A stretch of 64,000 nt of DNA from an uncultured Candidatus Melainabacteria bacterium (GTDB lineage: Bacteria > Cyanobacteriota > Vampirovibrionia > Gastranaerophilales > Gastranaerophilaceae), in NCBI GenBank assembly GCA_947525005.1, contig CANNUY010000002.1, forward strand, positions 112,287 to 176,286, read 5' to 3'. Made by a program: the position numbers and the translations under genes. Positions 36,202 to 44,278 of this stretch are shown piece after piece. Numbering within the stretch: position 1 is the first letter of the stretch; each line of letters begins with the position of its first letter. The notes under the pieces were generated by a model. It was not told the origin of the DNA, did no database searches, and saw only the letters and a program-made list of their open reading frames with translations.

Positions 36202-36804
36202 ATGAATACACTGATGAAATTTATTGCAAAAATGTTGACTTTATTTGTATATCCTAAATCAAAACGAAAAATAAAGAAATTTACATTAGAAAAACAATTA
36301 AAAGCAAAGTTTTATGGACGTAATGTAATAAAGAATGCAAAATTGATTGGTAAAAATTTTTCTTGTAATGGTTTTTCTTATTGTAATTCTAAAACAGAAT
36401 TAGGCGACTATGTTAATTTTAATGGTATGAGGATTGCTGGTAATGGACCTTGTAAAATAGGCAATTATTTTCATTCGGGAATAGAATGTTTAATTCTTAC
36501 TCAAAATCATAATTACAATAATGGTACTATGATTCCTTATGATAGAACTTATATATTTAAGAATGTTGAAATAGGTGATTTTGTATGGTTAGGTTCAAGG
36601 GTTACTTTGCTTCCTGGAACTAAAATTGGTGAAGGTGCCATAATTCAAGCCGGTTCAGTAGTACACGGAGAAATTCCTCCGTATGCAATCGCTGGTGGAA
36701 ATCCCGCAAAAGTTTTTATGAATAGAGATGTTGAACATTTTAAGAAACTAAAAAGCGAAGGTAAATTTCTTGATTTAGCTGTTTGGGGTGAAACTCTTGA
36801 TTAA
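36202..36804 (+). CDS. Hexapeptide-repeat O-acetyltransferase
   Basis: 200-aa left-handed beta-helix acyltransferase of the CatB/maltose-transacetylase style. Hexapeptide repeats run through residues about 60-165: LGDYVNFNGM, KIGNYFHSG, EIGDFVWLGSRVTLLPGTKIGEGAIIQ. NHNYNNG supplies the catalytic histidine and GGNPAKVFMNRD is the typical end of the domain. The basic, hydrophobic N-terminus could touch the membrane. It probably O- or N-acetylates a sugar in the glycan. AAAGGAG precedes the ATG, and CCTTGCATAAAT upstream is repeated before the next gene. Confidence 0.87.
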   Translation: MNTLMKFIAKMLTLFVYPKSKRKIKKFTLEKQLKAKFYGRNVIKNAKLIGKNFSCNGFSYCNSKTELGDYVNFNGMRIAGNGPCKIGNYFHSGIECLILTQNHNYNNGTMIPYDRTYIFKNVEIGDFVWLGSRVTLLPGTKIGEGAIIQAGSVVHGEIPPYAIAGGNPAKVFMNRDVEHFKKLKSEGKFLDLAVWGETLD

Positions 36805-36812
36805 GTTAATCC

Positions 36813-36841
36813 TTGCATAAATCTGAATAATTTGTTTAAAT
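36813..36841 (+). promoter_or_regulatory. Promoter of the RES-domain gene
   Basis: TTGCAT (36813-36818), 17 bp, TTAAAT (36836-36841). Start codon at 36863 with AAGGG between. The CCTTGCATAAAT stretch also occurs before the acetyltransferase gene near 36160. Confidence 0.5.
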
Positions 36842-36862
36842 AGTCATAGAAAAGGGCTTTTT

Positions 36863-38053
36863 ATGGGTTACTACAAGGATAAACTAACTGAATTTGAAGA
36901 TAGAGGATTTGCTGATATCGAAGGCTATATCTGTGCTGATTGCATAAATGATGAATATCTTAAAAAATGGATTATCGAAAATGCTACATCTGATGAAGTT
37001 TGCTCCTACTGTGGTCAAGCAAAAAAATCTATTTCGATGGAATTGTTCACGAAAAAAATTATGGAAACAATTAATTTCTACTATGAAGATGTAAATAATT
37101 ATGGTGAACAAGTCTACAACGGTGATATTTGTGCAATCTATGATACAGAAGATATCTTGCAAACAATCGCTGATAAATTAGGTATAGATTTTAATTCAAA
37201 GTTGATAAACGACTTAAAACCCGTAATTCAGGAAAAGACGTGGTGTAAATCAGACCCTTACGGTCTAGATATTGATGAATCGCTAAAATACTCTTGGCAA
37301 AGGTTCTCAAACCTTATAAAACATAAATCTAGATACATGTTCTTTTCAGAAAAAACTTCATCAGATTCTGGTGTGTTATCACCTCTTGAAATTCTTGAAA
37401 ATATAGCGTCTGACCTAAAAAACTATAACATGATTCACGATTTACCTAGTAATACAACCCTATTCAGATGTCGTGCCTTCAACAAGAAAGAAGATATCAA
37501 AACAAACGTTGAAGAACTTGTATCACCACCAGACAATCTTGCAAAAGCAAACCGTATGAGTGCTGAGGGTATATCTGTTTTTTATGGTTCGTTTAAAAAA
37601 GATGTTGCCTTGAGAGAATCTACAACAAAGTCTTCAAGCTATACAGTTTGTGCTGAATTTAAGACTTTACAAACTTTTAACTGTCTTGATTTGACAAAAA
37701 TAAAAGGTCTAAAATGTCCAAGTTTCTTTGATATTGAGCATTATAAAGAGGCTGAAATGTATCATTTCTACCACTATCTAAATAAACAACTTGTTTTGCC
37801 TGTGAGCGATTTTGCTTCAATTAGATATGCTCCAATCCAAGTGTTTGCAGAGTATTGTAAAACAATCTTAGGAGTTGATGCGATTATCTATGAAAGTGCA
37901 AAAGTTCGTGGAAATAAATGCATTGTTCTATTTTTCAACAAGCAAGAATGTTTAGGAAATGATAGTCCATATTTTCCTCAACCACCAAAACTTGAACTTA
38001 AAAAAGCTGAAACTTATTCCATAACCCCTAACTATAGCTATGATAGGATTTAG
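36863..38053 (+). CDS. RES-domain protein with HEPN/RES N-terminal zinc domain
   Basis: 396-aa protein. Residues 20-52 carry two CxxC pairs (CADC, CSYC) of the HEPN/RES N-terminal domain. Residues about 198-365 form a RES domain: LFRCRAF (Arg), NRMSAEG and VFYGS (Tyr), ALREST (Glu) match the NAD-binding active site known from RES toxins, which degrade or phosphorolyse NAD+. Proteins of this layout are thought to be abortive-infection or effector toxins, unlike the short RES toxins with Xre antitoxins. No antitoxin overlaps it on the same strand. Its 3' end overlaps the oppositely directed HigA-type gene by four bases. Its own promoter is at 36813-36841. Base composition is slightly less AT-rich than the island before it. 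Confidence 0.82.
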   Translation: MGYYKDKLTEFEDRGFADIEGYICADCINDEYLKKWIIENATSDEVCSYCGQAKKSISMELFTKKIMETINFYYEDVNNYGEQVYNGDICAIYDTEDILQTIADKLGIDFNSKLINDLKPVIQEKTWCKSDPYGLDIDESLKYSWQRFSNLIKHKSRYMFFSEKTSSDSGVLSPLEILENIASDLKNYNMIHDLPSNTTLFRCRAFNKKEDIKTNVEELVSPPDNLAKANRMSAEGISVFYGSFKKDVALRESTTKSSSYTVCAEFKTLQTFNCLDLTKIKGLKCPSFFDIEHYKEAEMYHFYHYLNKQLVLPVSDFASIRYAPIQVFAEYCKTILGVDAIIYESAKVRGNKCIVLFFNKQECLGNDSPYFPQPPKLELKKAETYSITPNYSYDRI

Positions 38054-38352
38054 GCAATTTTAAGTTTGTAGCCGAGTTCTTTTAATAATTTTAAAATGGT
38101 ATTAAATTGTGGTGTTACATTCCCATTGAATATAGCATATAAATTGCTACGTGATATTCCTGTGTTTTTTGAGATAATAGAAATATTTTCTTTTTTTCTG
38201 ACAACATATTCTAAGGCATTTACAAAAGAGTTTAAATCACCGTCATTCATATAATCTTCAAGGCTAAGTGATAACCATTCTTTTATATCTTCATCGGTTT
38301 TTAAATTTTCCATGATTTCATTATTTATATCAAAATTTTCAAATTTACCCAT
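38050..38352 (-). CDS. HigA-like antitoxin (helix-turn-helix)
   Basis: 100-aa DNA-binding protein of the addiction-module antitoxin type. Residues 50-95 hold the HTH: SIISKNTGISRSNLYAIFNG, then NTILKLLKELGYKL as the dimer helix. The N-terminal 45 residues are acidic and would wrap the toxin. It is the second gene of a two-gene unit, overlapping the toxin gene by eight bases, the HigBA toxin-first order. Confidence 0.85.
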   Translation of the reverse strand: MGKFENFDINNEIMENLKTDEDIKEWLSLSLEDYMNDGDLNSFVNALEYVVRKKENISIISKNTGISRSNLYAIFNGNVTPQFNTILKLLKELGYKLKIA

Positions 38353-38671
38353 TGTGTTGTCCTTTCACATATTTAATAATTTCAGTAGCAATTTTTATAT
38401 CTTTAACTTGAGTTTTTTTATCTCCTGCATTTATTAATAATATAATTTGGTTTCCTTGTAATGTATAATATATTCGATATCCTGACCCAAAATTAAATCT
38501 TAGTTCATTGATATATTGGTTAATTTTTTTATAATCACCAAAATTACCATATTGAAGTCTATTTAATCTTAATAAGACTCTTTTTCGAGTTGTTTTGTCA
38601 AGATTGTCTAACCAATCTTTTATATATGATTGTCCGTTATCTGCTACATAGTATTTTATTTCGTAGTTCAT
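38345..38671 (-). CDS. RelE/HigB-superfamily toxin
   Basis: 108-aa phage-derived Gp49/HigB-like mRNA-interferase-type toxin. IKDWLDNLDKTTRKRVLLRL near the start and LRFNFGSGYRIYYT in the middle are the RelE-fold blocks. AGDKKTQVKDIKIA is the C-terminal strand and helix. Basic, as expected for a ribosome-dependent RNase. The promoter upstream contains a perfect operator and gives a leaderless start. Confidence 0.87.
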   Translation of the reverse strand: MNYEIKYYVADNGQSYIKDWLDNLDKTTRKRVLLRLNRLQYGNFGDYKKINQYINELRFNFGSGYRIYYTLQGNQIILLINAGDKKTQVKDIKIATEIIKYVKGQHNG

Positions 38672-38677
38672 ATTTAC

Positions 38678-38699
38678 AGTGTACTATATGTAGTACACT
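38678..38699 (-). promoter_or_regulatory. HigBA operator inside its promoter
   Basis: Perfect 9-bp arms AGTGTACTA and TAGTACACT around a 4-base centre. On the minus strand the -35 TTGAAA lies at 38700-38705, followed by a 17-bp spacer and -10 TACACT at 38677-38682. The dyad covers spacer and -10, ideal for autorepression by the HTH antitoxin. ATG is six bases past the -10. Confidence 0.75.
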
Positions 38700-38815
38700 T
38701 TTTCAAGTGTCGAAATTTTTACAGAGCATTAAATGATACTATATAAAAGGATTTTAGCTATTTTCGTAACATTTGTTAACAACATGCAAAACAAAAAGGC
38801 AATTTTTTTGTTTGG

Positions 38816-38837
38816 ATATACTTTATATATACACAGG
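38816..38837 (+). repeat. 22-bp motif shared with 52556-52577
   Basis: ATATACTTTATATATACACAGG here and a version with one changed base at 52556-52577. It lies in the leader of the 177-aa gene, so it may include that gene's -10, while the other copy is in repeat-filled non-coding DNA. Confidence 0.45.
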
Positions 38838-38865
38838 AAATAAAACAAGGAATAGGAGAATATAA

Positions 38866-39399
38866 ATGGGTTCTTTCGATATTAGATTTTTTACATCTGC
38901 TTTTAATAAATCAAATGATGTTAATTCAACAGATACAACTAATGAAAAAGAATACGTTACCTCTACTTTCGGAACAGAAGCTCCTACAGAAGTTCCATCA
39001 GAGGATTTGTTAGAAAAAGGTATTGATACAAATGAAGTGTTTGGAGCATCTTTTTCTAAGCCTGTAGAGTCTAATTCTCCAGTTTTCTCTGATGAAGATT
39101 TAGCGTTTATGTTTGAAGAAGCAGGTGTTTCTCAAACAGAAGCAAAAGTTGCAGAGTCTACTCTTACAGCAATAAATGCGATGGAAGAAGCTGGATTTAA
39201 TTTAGCTGAACTTGATGAAATTTTTGAAGATGAACCAGAAGTTGTTGCTCAAACACTTTCAGCTTTTAACAATGGTTCTGCTACAAGAATTTCAAATGGT
39301 GGTCAAACATATAGTTCAATTATCGAAAGTTTGCCAAAAGATGCTCCTGAAGGATTCTTTGATGCATTTATGTACGCAATTAATAATAAAGAAGTATAA
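38866..39399 (+). CDS. Hypothetical acidic 177-aa protein
   Basis: Not recognised. The first 80 residues are Ser/Thr/Glu-rich and probably disordered. Residues 85-177 look helical: FSDEDLAFMFEEAGVSQTE, then EAGFNLAELDEIFED. There is no signal peptide, Cys or membrane segment. A strong AGGAG precedes the ATG and a terminator follows the stop, so it is a single-gene unit and probably expressed. Confidence 0.65.
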   Translation: MGSFDIRFFTSAFNKSNDVNSTDTTNEKEYVTSTFGTEAPTEVPSEDLLEKGIDTNEVFGASFSKPVESNSPVFSDEDLAFMFEEAGVSQTEAKVAESTLTAINAMEEAGFNLAELDEIFEDEPEVVAQTLSAFNNGSATRISNGGQTYSSIIESLPKDAPEGFFDAFMYAINNKEV

Positions 39400-39437
39400 T
39401 ATAGTAATATATCAAATTCGGTAGAGAAAAAAGTTGT

Positions 39438-39475
39438 AAGTCGGGCTGAGAAATTTATTCCTCAGCACGACTTTT
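39438..39475 (+). terminator. Terminator after the 177-aa gene
   Basis: AAGTCGGGCTGAG (39438-39450), loop, CTCAGCACGACTT (39461-39473) and TTTT. One mismatch in a 13-bp stem. Confidence 0.8.
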
Positions 39476-39494
39476 GATATCTAAAGTTTTTTGT

Positions 39495-39500
39495 TAAAAT
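39495..39500 (+). promoter_or_regulatory. -10 box of thiL (leaderless)
   Basis: TAAAAT, six bases, ATG. TTGATA lies 15 bp upstream as a possible -35, overlapping the end of the terminator. Confidence 0.5.
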
Positions 39501-39506
39501 AATCCT

Positions 39507-40433
39507 ATGAAAGAACAACTTTTTTTAGAAACGATAAAATCGATTATAGGTGACGAATATATTGGTGATGATTGTGCGTACCTAAAAGATTTAGGAATAG
39601 TAGTTACTCAAGATAGTCTTGTAGAAGATGTTCATTTTAAGATGGATTATTTTACTCCTGCTCAATTAGGTTATAAATCTATAATGGTTAATATTAGTGA
39701 TGTAACTGCTTCAGGTGCTGTTCCTAGATATGTTTCTATTGCACTTTCTTTGCCAACTGAAACTTCAAAAGATTTTATAAAAGAGTTTTATACAGGTGCA
39801 AAGAAAGCATTTGATTTATATGATAATGTAGAAATAATTGGTGGTGATATAACAGGTTCTGATAAAATAGTTGTTTCTATTTGTGCTATTGGTCTGACGT
39901 CTGATTGTAAGATATCGTCAAGAGCAGATGCTCAAGAAGACCAAATAATCGTGACAACAGGATTTCACGGTTCAAGTTCAGGTGGTTTAGAGTTATTATT
40001 AAATGGCAATGCTCAACAAAATTCGCTTATAGAAGCTCATATATCACCTTGTGCAAAATTAATTGAATCTCAACTTATATCAAAAAATATTGATGAACCT
40101 TATGCAATGATGGATACATCAGATGGACTTGTTGATGCTCTTTATAAGATAGCGAAAGCAAGTAAAAAAACATTGGTGGTTGAGTTTGATAAGATAAAAT
40201 TCGATGCTAAATTAAAAGAACTTTTCCCAGATAATTATATAGAAAAAATATTGTATGGTGGAGAGGATTATCAGCTCGTGGCAACTGTTCCAAAAAGTTT
40301 GTTACCAAAATTAAATTCTTGGTATGAAATTGGTGTGGTAAAATTGGGAAGTCCTGTTCTTCAATTAAATATGAACAAAAAAATAATAATAATTGACAAT
40401 ATAGATAAATGTTACAATCATTTTAACGTATAA
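39507..40433 (+). CDS. thiL: Thiamine-monophosphate kinase
   Basis: 308-aa ATP-dependent kinase of the PurM/ThiL superfamily, making thiamine diphosphate from the monophosphate. GDDCAYLKDLGIVVTQDSLV near residue 18 holds the acidic metal ligands. VEDVHFKMDYFTP, MVNISDVTASGAVP, GGDITGSDKI, and MDTSDGLVDAL followed by YGGEDYQLV are all diagnostic. The family's usual length is about 310-330. No other thiamine gene is nearby. The start is the only ATG and no ribosome-binding site precedes it. Confidence 0.93.
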   Translation: MKEQLFLETIKSIIGDEYIGDDCAYLKDLGIVVTQDSLVEDVHFKMDYFTPAQLGYKSIMVNISDVTASGAVPRYVSIALSLPTETSKDFIKEFYTGAKKAFDLYDNVEIIGGDITGSDKIVVSICAIGLTSDCKISSRADAQEDQIIVTTGFHGSSSGGLELLLNGNAQQNSLIEAHISPCAKLIESQLISKNIDEPYAMMDTSDGLVDALYKIAKASKKTLVVEFDKIKFDAKLKELFPDNYIEKILYGGEDYQLVATVPKSLLPKLNSWYEIGVVKLGSPVLQLNMNKKIIIIDNIDKCYNHFNV

Positions 40434-40489
40434 ATATTTATTTATGTTAGAATTAAAATATATAAATTAGTTAAAATGAGGATAAAATA

Positions 40490-41995
40490 ATGACAGAAAA
40501 TACTACAAGAGAACCTATTTCTGCAAAAGAAACAATGCGTCAAAGACGTTTGCAAAAGTTGACAGAATTAATGGATAAAGGGATTAATCCATATCCATAT
40601 TCTTATAAAAAAGATATTTCAGCTGCTGAATTACAAGAAAAATATAAAGATTTGCCAGCAGGTGAAGAAACAGAAGATTTTTACTCTGTAGCAGGTAGAG
40701 TTATGGCTATCAGAAACTCAGGCATGTTTATTGATTTGATGGATACGTCTGGTAAAATCCAAATCTTTTCACACAAAGAAAATATGGACGTTGATAAGTT
40801 TAAAACTCTTAAGTTAGTTGATGTTGGCGATATTATGGGATTTTATGGTTCTATTAGAAGAACTCCACGTGGTGAGCTTTCTATCAAGGCAAAAGAATAT
40901 ACAATTTTGTCTAAATCATTACAAACTTTGCCTGAAAAATTTCATGGATTGACGGACCAAGAAACAAGATATCGTCAAAGATATGTTGATTTAATAATGA
41001 ATGAAAATACAAGAGATACATTCAGAAAAAGAAGTTTGATTATTCAAAAAATTAGAGAATATTTGAATAATAAGGGATTTTTAGAAGTAGAAACTCCAAT
41101 GTTACATACTCAAGCAAGTGGTGCAAATGCAAGACCATTCACAACTCACCACAACGCTTTAGATATGGATTTGACACTTAGAATTGCTCCTGAACTTCAT
41201 TTGAAAAGACTTATGGTTGGTGGATTAAGTGATAAAATCTTTGAATTGAGCAGATGTTTCAGAAATGAAGGTATTGATACTCGTCACAATCCTGAATTTA
41301 CTATGATTGAGTTATACCAATCATTTGTTGATTACAACGATATGATGGAATTGACTGAAAACTTAGTTGCTTATGTAGCACAAGAAGTTTTAGGTACAAC
41401 AAAAATTCAATATGGTGAAAATGAAATCGATTTGACTCCACCTTGGGATAGAAAAACTATGTTAGGTGCTGTTAAAGAGGCTACAGGTATTGATTTTATG
41501 GAAATCTTTACTGCAAAAGAAGCTGTTGAAAAAGCAAAAGAACTTCACGTAGCAGTTGATGATGATATGAACTGGGGTCAAGTAATTGATGCTATCTTTG
41601 AAGAAAAAGTTGAACCAACTTTAATTCAACCTTGTCATATCATTGATTATCCTAGAGAAATCTCACCATTAGCTAAGGCTCACAGAGATAATGATAGATT
41701 AACAGAAAGATTTGAAACAAGAGTAAATGGTTGGGAAATTGCAAATGCGTTTTCTGAATTGTCAGACCCAATCGACCAAAGATATAGATTTGAAGCACAA
41801 GCATTAGCGAAGGCTAATGGTGACGAAGAAGCTATGTCTATCGATGAGGATTATATCAATGCCCTTGAATATGGTTTAGCACCAACTGGTGGTATGGGTA
41901 TGGGTGTTGACAGACTTGTTATGTTGTTGACAAACTCTCCTACTATCCGTGACGTTATTGCGTTCCCTACTATGAGAAAAATTGAAAATCAATAA
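40490..41995 (+). CDS. lysS: Lysyl-tRNA synthetase, class II
   Basis: 501-aa class IIb synthetase charging tRNA-Lys. The N-terminal OB-fold anticodon domain includes VAGRVMAIRNSGMFIDLMD. HGLTDQETRYRQRYVDLI marks class II motif 1, FRNEGIDTRHNPEFTMIE motif 2 and GLAPTGGMGMGVDRLVML motif 3. Full standard length. TGAGGA lies upstream of the ATG. It stands alone on its transcript. Confidence 0.98.
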   Translation: MTENTTREPISAKETMRQRRLQKLTELMDKGINPYPYSYKKDISAAELQEKYKDLPAGEETEDFYSVAGRVMAIRNSGMFIDLMDTSGKIQIFSHKENMDVDKFKTLKLVDVGDIMGFYGSIRRTPRGELSIKAKEYTILSKSLQTLPEKFHGLTDQETRYRQRYVDLIMNENTRDTFRKRSLIIQKIREYLNNKGFLEVETPMLHTQASGANARPFTTHHNALDMDLTLRIAPELHLKRLMVGGLSDKIFELSRCFRNEGIDTRHNPEFTMIELYQSFVDYNDMMELTENLVAYVAQEVLGTTKIQYGENEIDLTPPWDRKTMLGAVKEATGIDFMEIFTAKEAVEKAKELHVAVDDDMNWGQVIDAIFEEKVEPTLIQPCHIIDYPREISPLAKAHRDNDRLTERFETRVNGWEIANAFSELSDPIDQRYRFEAQALAKANGDEEAMSIDEDYINALEYGLAPTGGMGMGVDRLVMLLTNSPTIRDVIAFPTMRKIENQ

Positions 41996-42039
41996 TAGTT
42001 TTCATAAATTGCAATAATTGGTTTACGAATCAAGAAAAA

Positions 42040-42076
42040 TTTTATATAATTGAAAAAAGAGAAGTTTTATATAATT
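42040..42076 (+). promoter_or_regulatory. Tandem -10 boxes before the SLH gene
   Basis: The 12-mer TTTTATATAATT occurs at 42040-42051 and 42065-42076, 25 bases apart. TTTACG at 42022-42027 lies 17 bp before the first TATAAT. Two start sites, or a duplicated promoter, would fit a highly expressed envelope gene with AAAGGAG before its ATG. Confidence 0.5.
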
Positions 42077-42092
42077 TCTAAAGGAGAAAAGT

Positions 42093-43490
42093 ATGAAAAA
42101 AACATTAGTATTATTAGCATCTGTTGCTGTAATGAGTTCATCAGTAATGGCTTGCGAAAAACCACAAATTCAGGCTTATGCTCACCCAACATTGTTTGGT
42201 TCAGAAGCTCAAGTTGATGTTTGTGCAAAAACAAGTAGCATTATTGGTGGTAAAATTGAAAAATGTTCTTGTGCAAAAACAGTTATTTCTAAAGATAACG
42301 TATTAATTAAATCTTTTGCTAAGAAAGAACTTGATAAGTTCGCTCAAAATGGTAATTTCAGCAAAACAGCACCTGTGTTAAGAGGTGAATTGGCTCAAAC
42401 ATTGGCTGACGGTTTGAACTTGTCTGAAATTAAAAAGACAGATAAATATTCTGATGTTCCTTCAACATATTGGGCAAAACAAGCTATTGATGAAACTTTA
42501 GCTGCTGATATTATGATTGGTTACCCAGATAAAACATTTAAACCAGAACAAAAGGTTACAAAAGCAGAAGTATTTTGTACTTTAGCTAAGATTTTTGATG
42601 TAGCTCATAACAAAACTGCTACTCCAAAATTTAATAATAGAGCAATTAAACACATTCCAAATTGGGCAGTTGGTGCAACAAACGAAGTTTTGGCAACAGG
42701 TATTTTAAACGCTGTTCCTGATGAAAATGCTTTGATTAATAATGAATATTTGACAAAAGAACAAACTACTTATTTAGTAGGTGCATTAAGTGAATATTTG
42801 AAGAATAACCCAAGTGCAGCTACTGCTCGTGTAAACGCTGGTTCTTGCGGTGGCATGTTAATCAAGATTGATGAAAGATTAAGCGCTAGAACATCTAACG
42901 CAGGTGATACATTTACAGCTACTTTATTAAAAGATGCAACAGTTGCAGGTAAAACATTCCCTGCTGGTGCTAAGGTTAAAGGTATTGTATCAGAAGTAGT
43001 TAGACCGGGTGTTGGTAATACTGGTTACATCAAAGTTCAATTTAAAGAAGTTAAAGACGGCGATTGCGTAACTGCATTACCAGAATCAGTATTTGAAGCA
43101 TCAACAGAATGTGCAAAAGATGCAAACTTTGTTGCTAGATTAGTAGGAGCTCCTCTTTCTGCTTCAGCTAGAGTTTTAGGTGTTGCAGGTAGAACTGTTT
43201 CACAACAAGCATTGTTAACTTCTAACGGTGTTGAAAAATATGGTGATGAATTATCTAATAGTTTAGTTAACACATTCTCACTTCAACCAGTTGCTGGTGC
43301 TAAGAAATTCGGTGCATCATTTGTAACTGTTGGTAAATATGTATGGAACACAGTTGAAAACGTAGCAAGTGGTGTTTTCGGTGTTGGATACGAATTTGTT
43401 GATGAAGTTAGATATCTTGTAGCTCCAAAATATTCTAACAATTCAAGCTTAAATCCAAAAGAAACATTGAAAGTTACTTTTGAAAAATAA
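42093..43490 (+). CDS. Secreted SLH-domain envelope protein
   Basis: 465-aa exported protein. Signal peptide at residues 1-20 (MKKTLVLLASVAVMSSSVMA). Four Cys lie in the first 60 mature residues. An S-layer-homology region spans about 95-250: DVPSTYWAKQAIDETLAADI and MIGYPDKTFKPEQKVTKAEV are textbook SLH, and a weaker second unit includes IPNWAVGATNEVLATGI. In cyanobacteria-like cells such domains bind the pyruvylated wall polymer and hold the outer membrane to murein. The C-terminal half has a compact beta domain (GGMLIKIDERLSARTSNAGD through GTGYIKVQFKEV-like strands) of unknown role, with no porin barrel of usual size. Codon use looks highly expressed. Confidence 0.83.
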   Translation: MKKTLVLLASVAVMSSSVMACEKPQIQAYAHPTLFGSEAQVDVCAKTSSIIGGKIEKCSCAKTVISKDNVLIKSFAKKELDKFAQNGNFSKTAPVLRGELAQTLADGLNLSEIKKTDKYSDVPSTYWAKQAIDETLAADIMIGYPDKTFKPEQKVTKAEVFCTLAKIFDVAHNKTATPKFNNRAIKHIPNWAVGATNEVLATGILNAVPDENALINNEYLTKEQTTYLVGALSEYLKNNPSAATARVNAGSCGGMLIKIDERLSARTSNAGDTFTATLLKDATVAGKTFPAGAKVKGIVSEVVRPGVGNTGYIKVQFKEVKDGDCVTALPESVFEASTECAKDANFVARLVGAPLSASARVLGVAGRTVSQQALLTSNGVEKYGDELSNSLVNTFSLQPVAGAKKFGASFVTVGKYVWNTVENVASGVFGVGYEFVDEVRYLVAPKYSNNSSLNPKETLKVTFEK

Positions 43491-43513
43491 AAAGATTTTT
43501 AATACAAGTCTTA

Positions 43514-43548
43514 AAAGGGTCGACGAAAGTTTGACCCTTTATTTTTTT
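43514..43548 (+). terminator. Terminator of the SLH gene
   Basis: AAAGGGTC (43514-43521), 11-base loop, GACCCTTT (43533-43540), then ATTTTTTT. Confidence 0.88.
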
Positions 43549-43577
43549 AAAGTGCTATAATTGTTGTGGAGGGTTTT

Positions 43578-44276
43578 ATGACAAAGAGTTTATTTGTAAC
43601 AGCAACAGGCACGGATATAGGAAAAACTTATATATCAGGATTATTGGTTAAAAAAATGCGTGATTATGGATTTAATTGTGGCTATTTTAAACCTGTATTA
43701 AGTGGTGCAGAGAGAAATTCTGATGGAGAACTTGTCCCAGGAGATTGTAAGTTTGTTGTAGATACTGCAAAATTGAATTGTAAGCCATTAGACTGTTTGT
43801 CATATTGTTTTGAAGAAGCTATTTCTCCTCACTTAGCATCAAAACGATTAGGGGTTGAGATTTGTTTATCAAAGATTGAAACAGATTATGAAAATTTAAG
43901 TAAGAACTATGATTATATGCTTATGGAAGGTGCTGGTGGAATAACTTGTCCATTAAGAGATGCTGTACAAAAAAGCGACTTGTTGTTGATGCCTGATTTG
44001 ATTAAGTATTTGAATAAAGATGTTATAATTGTTGCTGATGGTGGATTAGGAACGATTAATTCAGTTATTACGACAGTTGAATATACAGAAATGTGTGGAA
44101 TTCCTATTAAAGGAATTATTTTGAACAATTTCGATAAAAACGATTTTATGCACAGAGATAATTTGTATATGATTGAAAAAATTACAGGTTTGAATGTGTT
44201 AGCTACTGTTGGAAAAGATGAAAAAGATATCGAAATTGAAAAAGAAGTTTTGGAAGAATTATTTAAAGAGGATTAG
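43578..44276 (+). CDS. bioD: Dethiobiotin synthetase
   Basis: About 232-aa ATP-dependent carboxylase closing the ureido ring of biotin. FVTATGTDIGKTYISGLL is the P-loop region. Then come YFKPVLSGA, EAISPHLASKR, MLMEGAGGITCPL and KGIILNNFD. I start at ATG 43578, since GGAGGG sits just upstream; the GTG 12 bases earlier is part of that site. TATAAT at 43556-43561 puts the transcript start about ten bases before the ATG. Next gene is bioA, two bases away. bioB and bioF are not in the window. Confidence 0.95.
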   Translation: MTKSLFVTATGTDIGKTYISGLLVKKMRDYGFNCGYFKPVLSGAERNSDGELVPGDCKFVVDTAKLNCKPLDCLSYCFEEAISPHLASKRLGVEICLSKIETDYENLSKNYDYMLMEGAGGITCPLRDAVQKSDLLLMPDLIKYLNKDVIIVADGGLGTINSVITTVEYTEMCGIPIKGIILNNFDKNDFMHRDNLYMIEKITGLNVLATVGKDEKDIEIEKEVLEELFKED

Positions 44277-44278
44277 TT

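Noticed and set aside
43566..43577. GTG at 43566 as the bioD start
   Set aside because: The GTG overlaps the GGAGGG ribosome-binding site used by ATG 43578, and the BioD family normally begins close to the P-loop.
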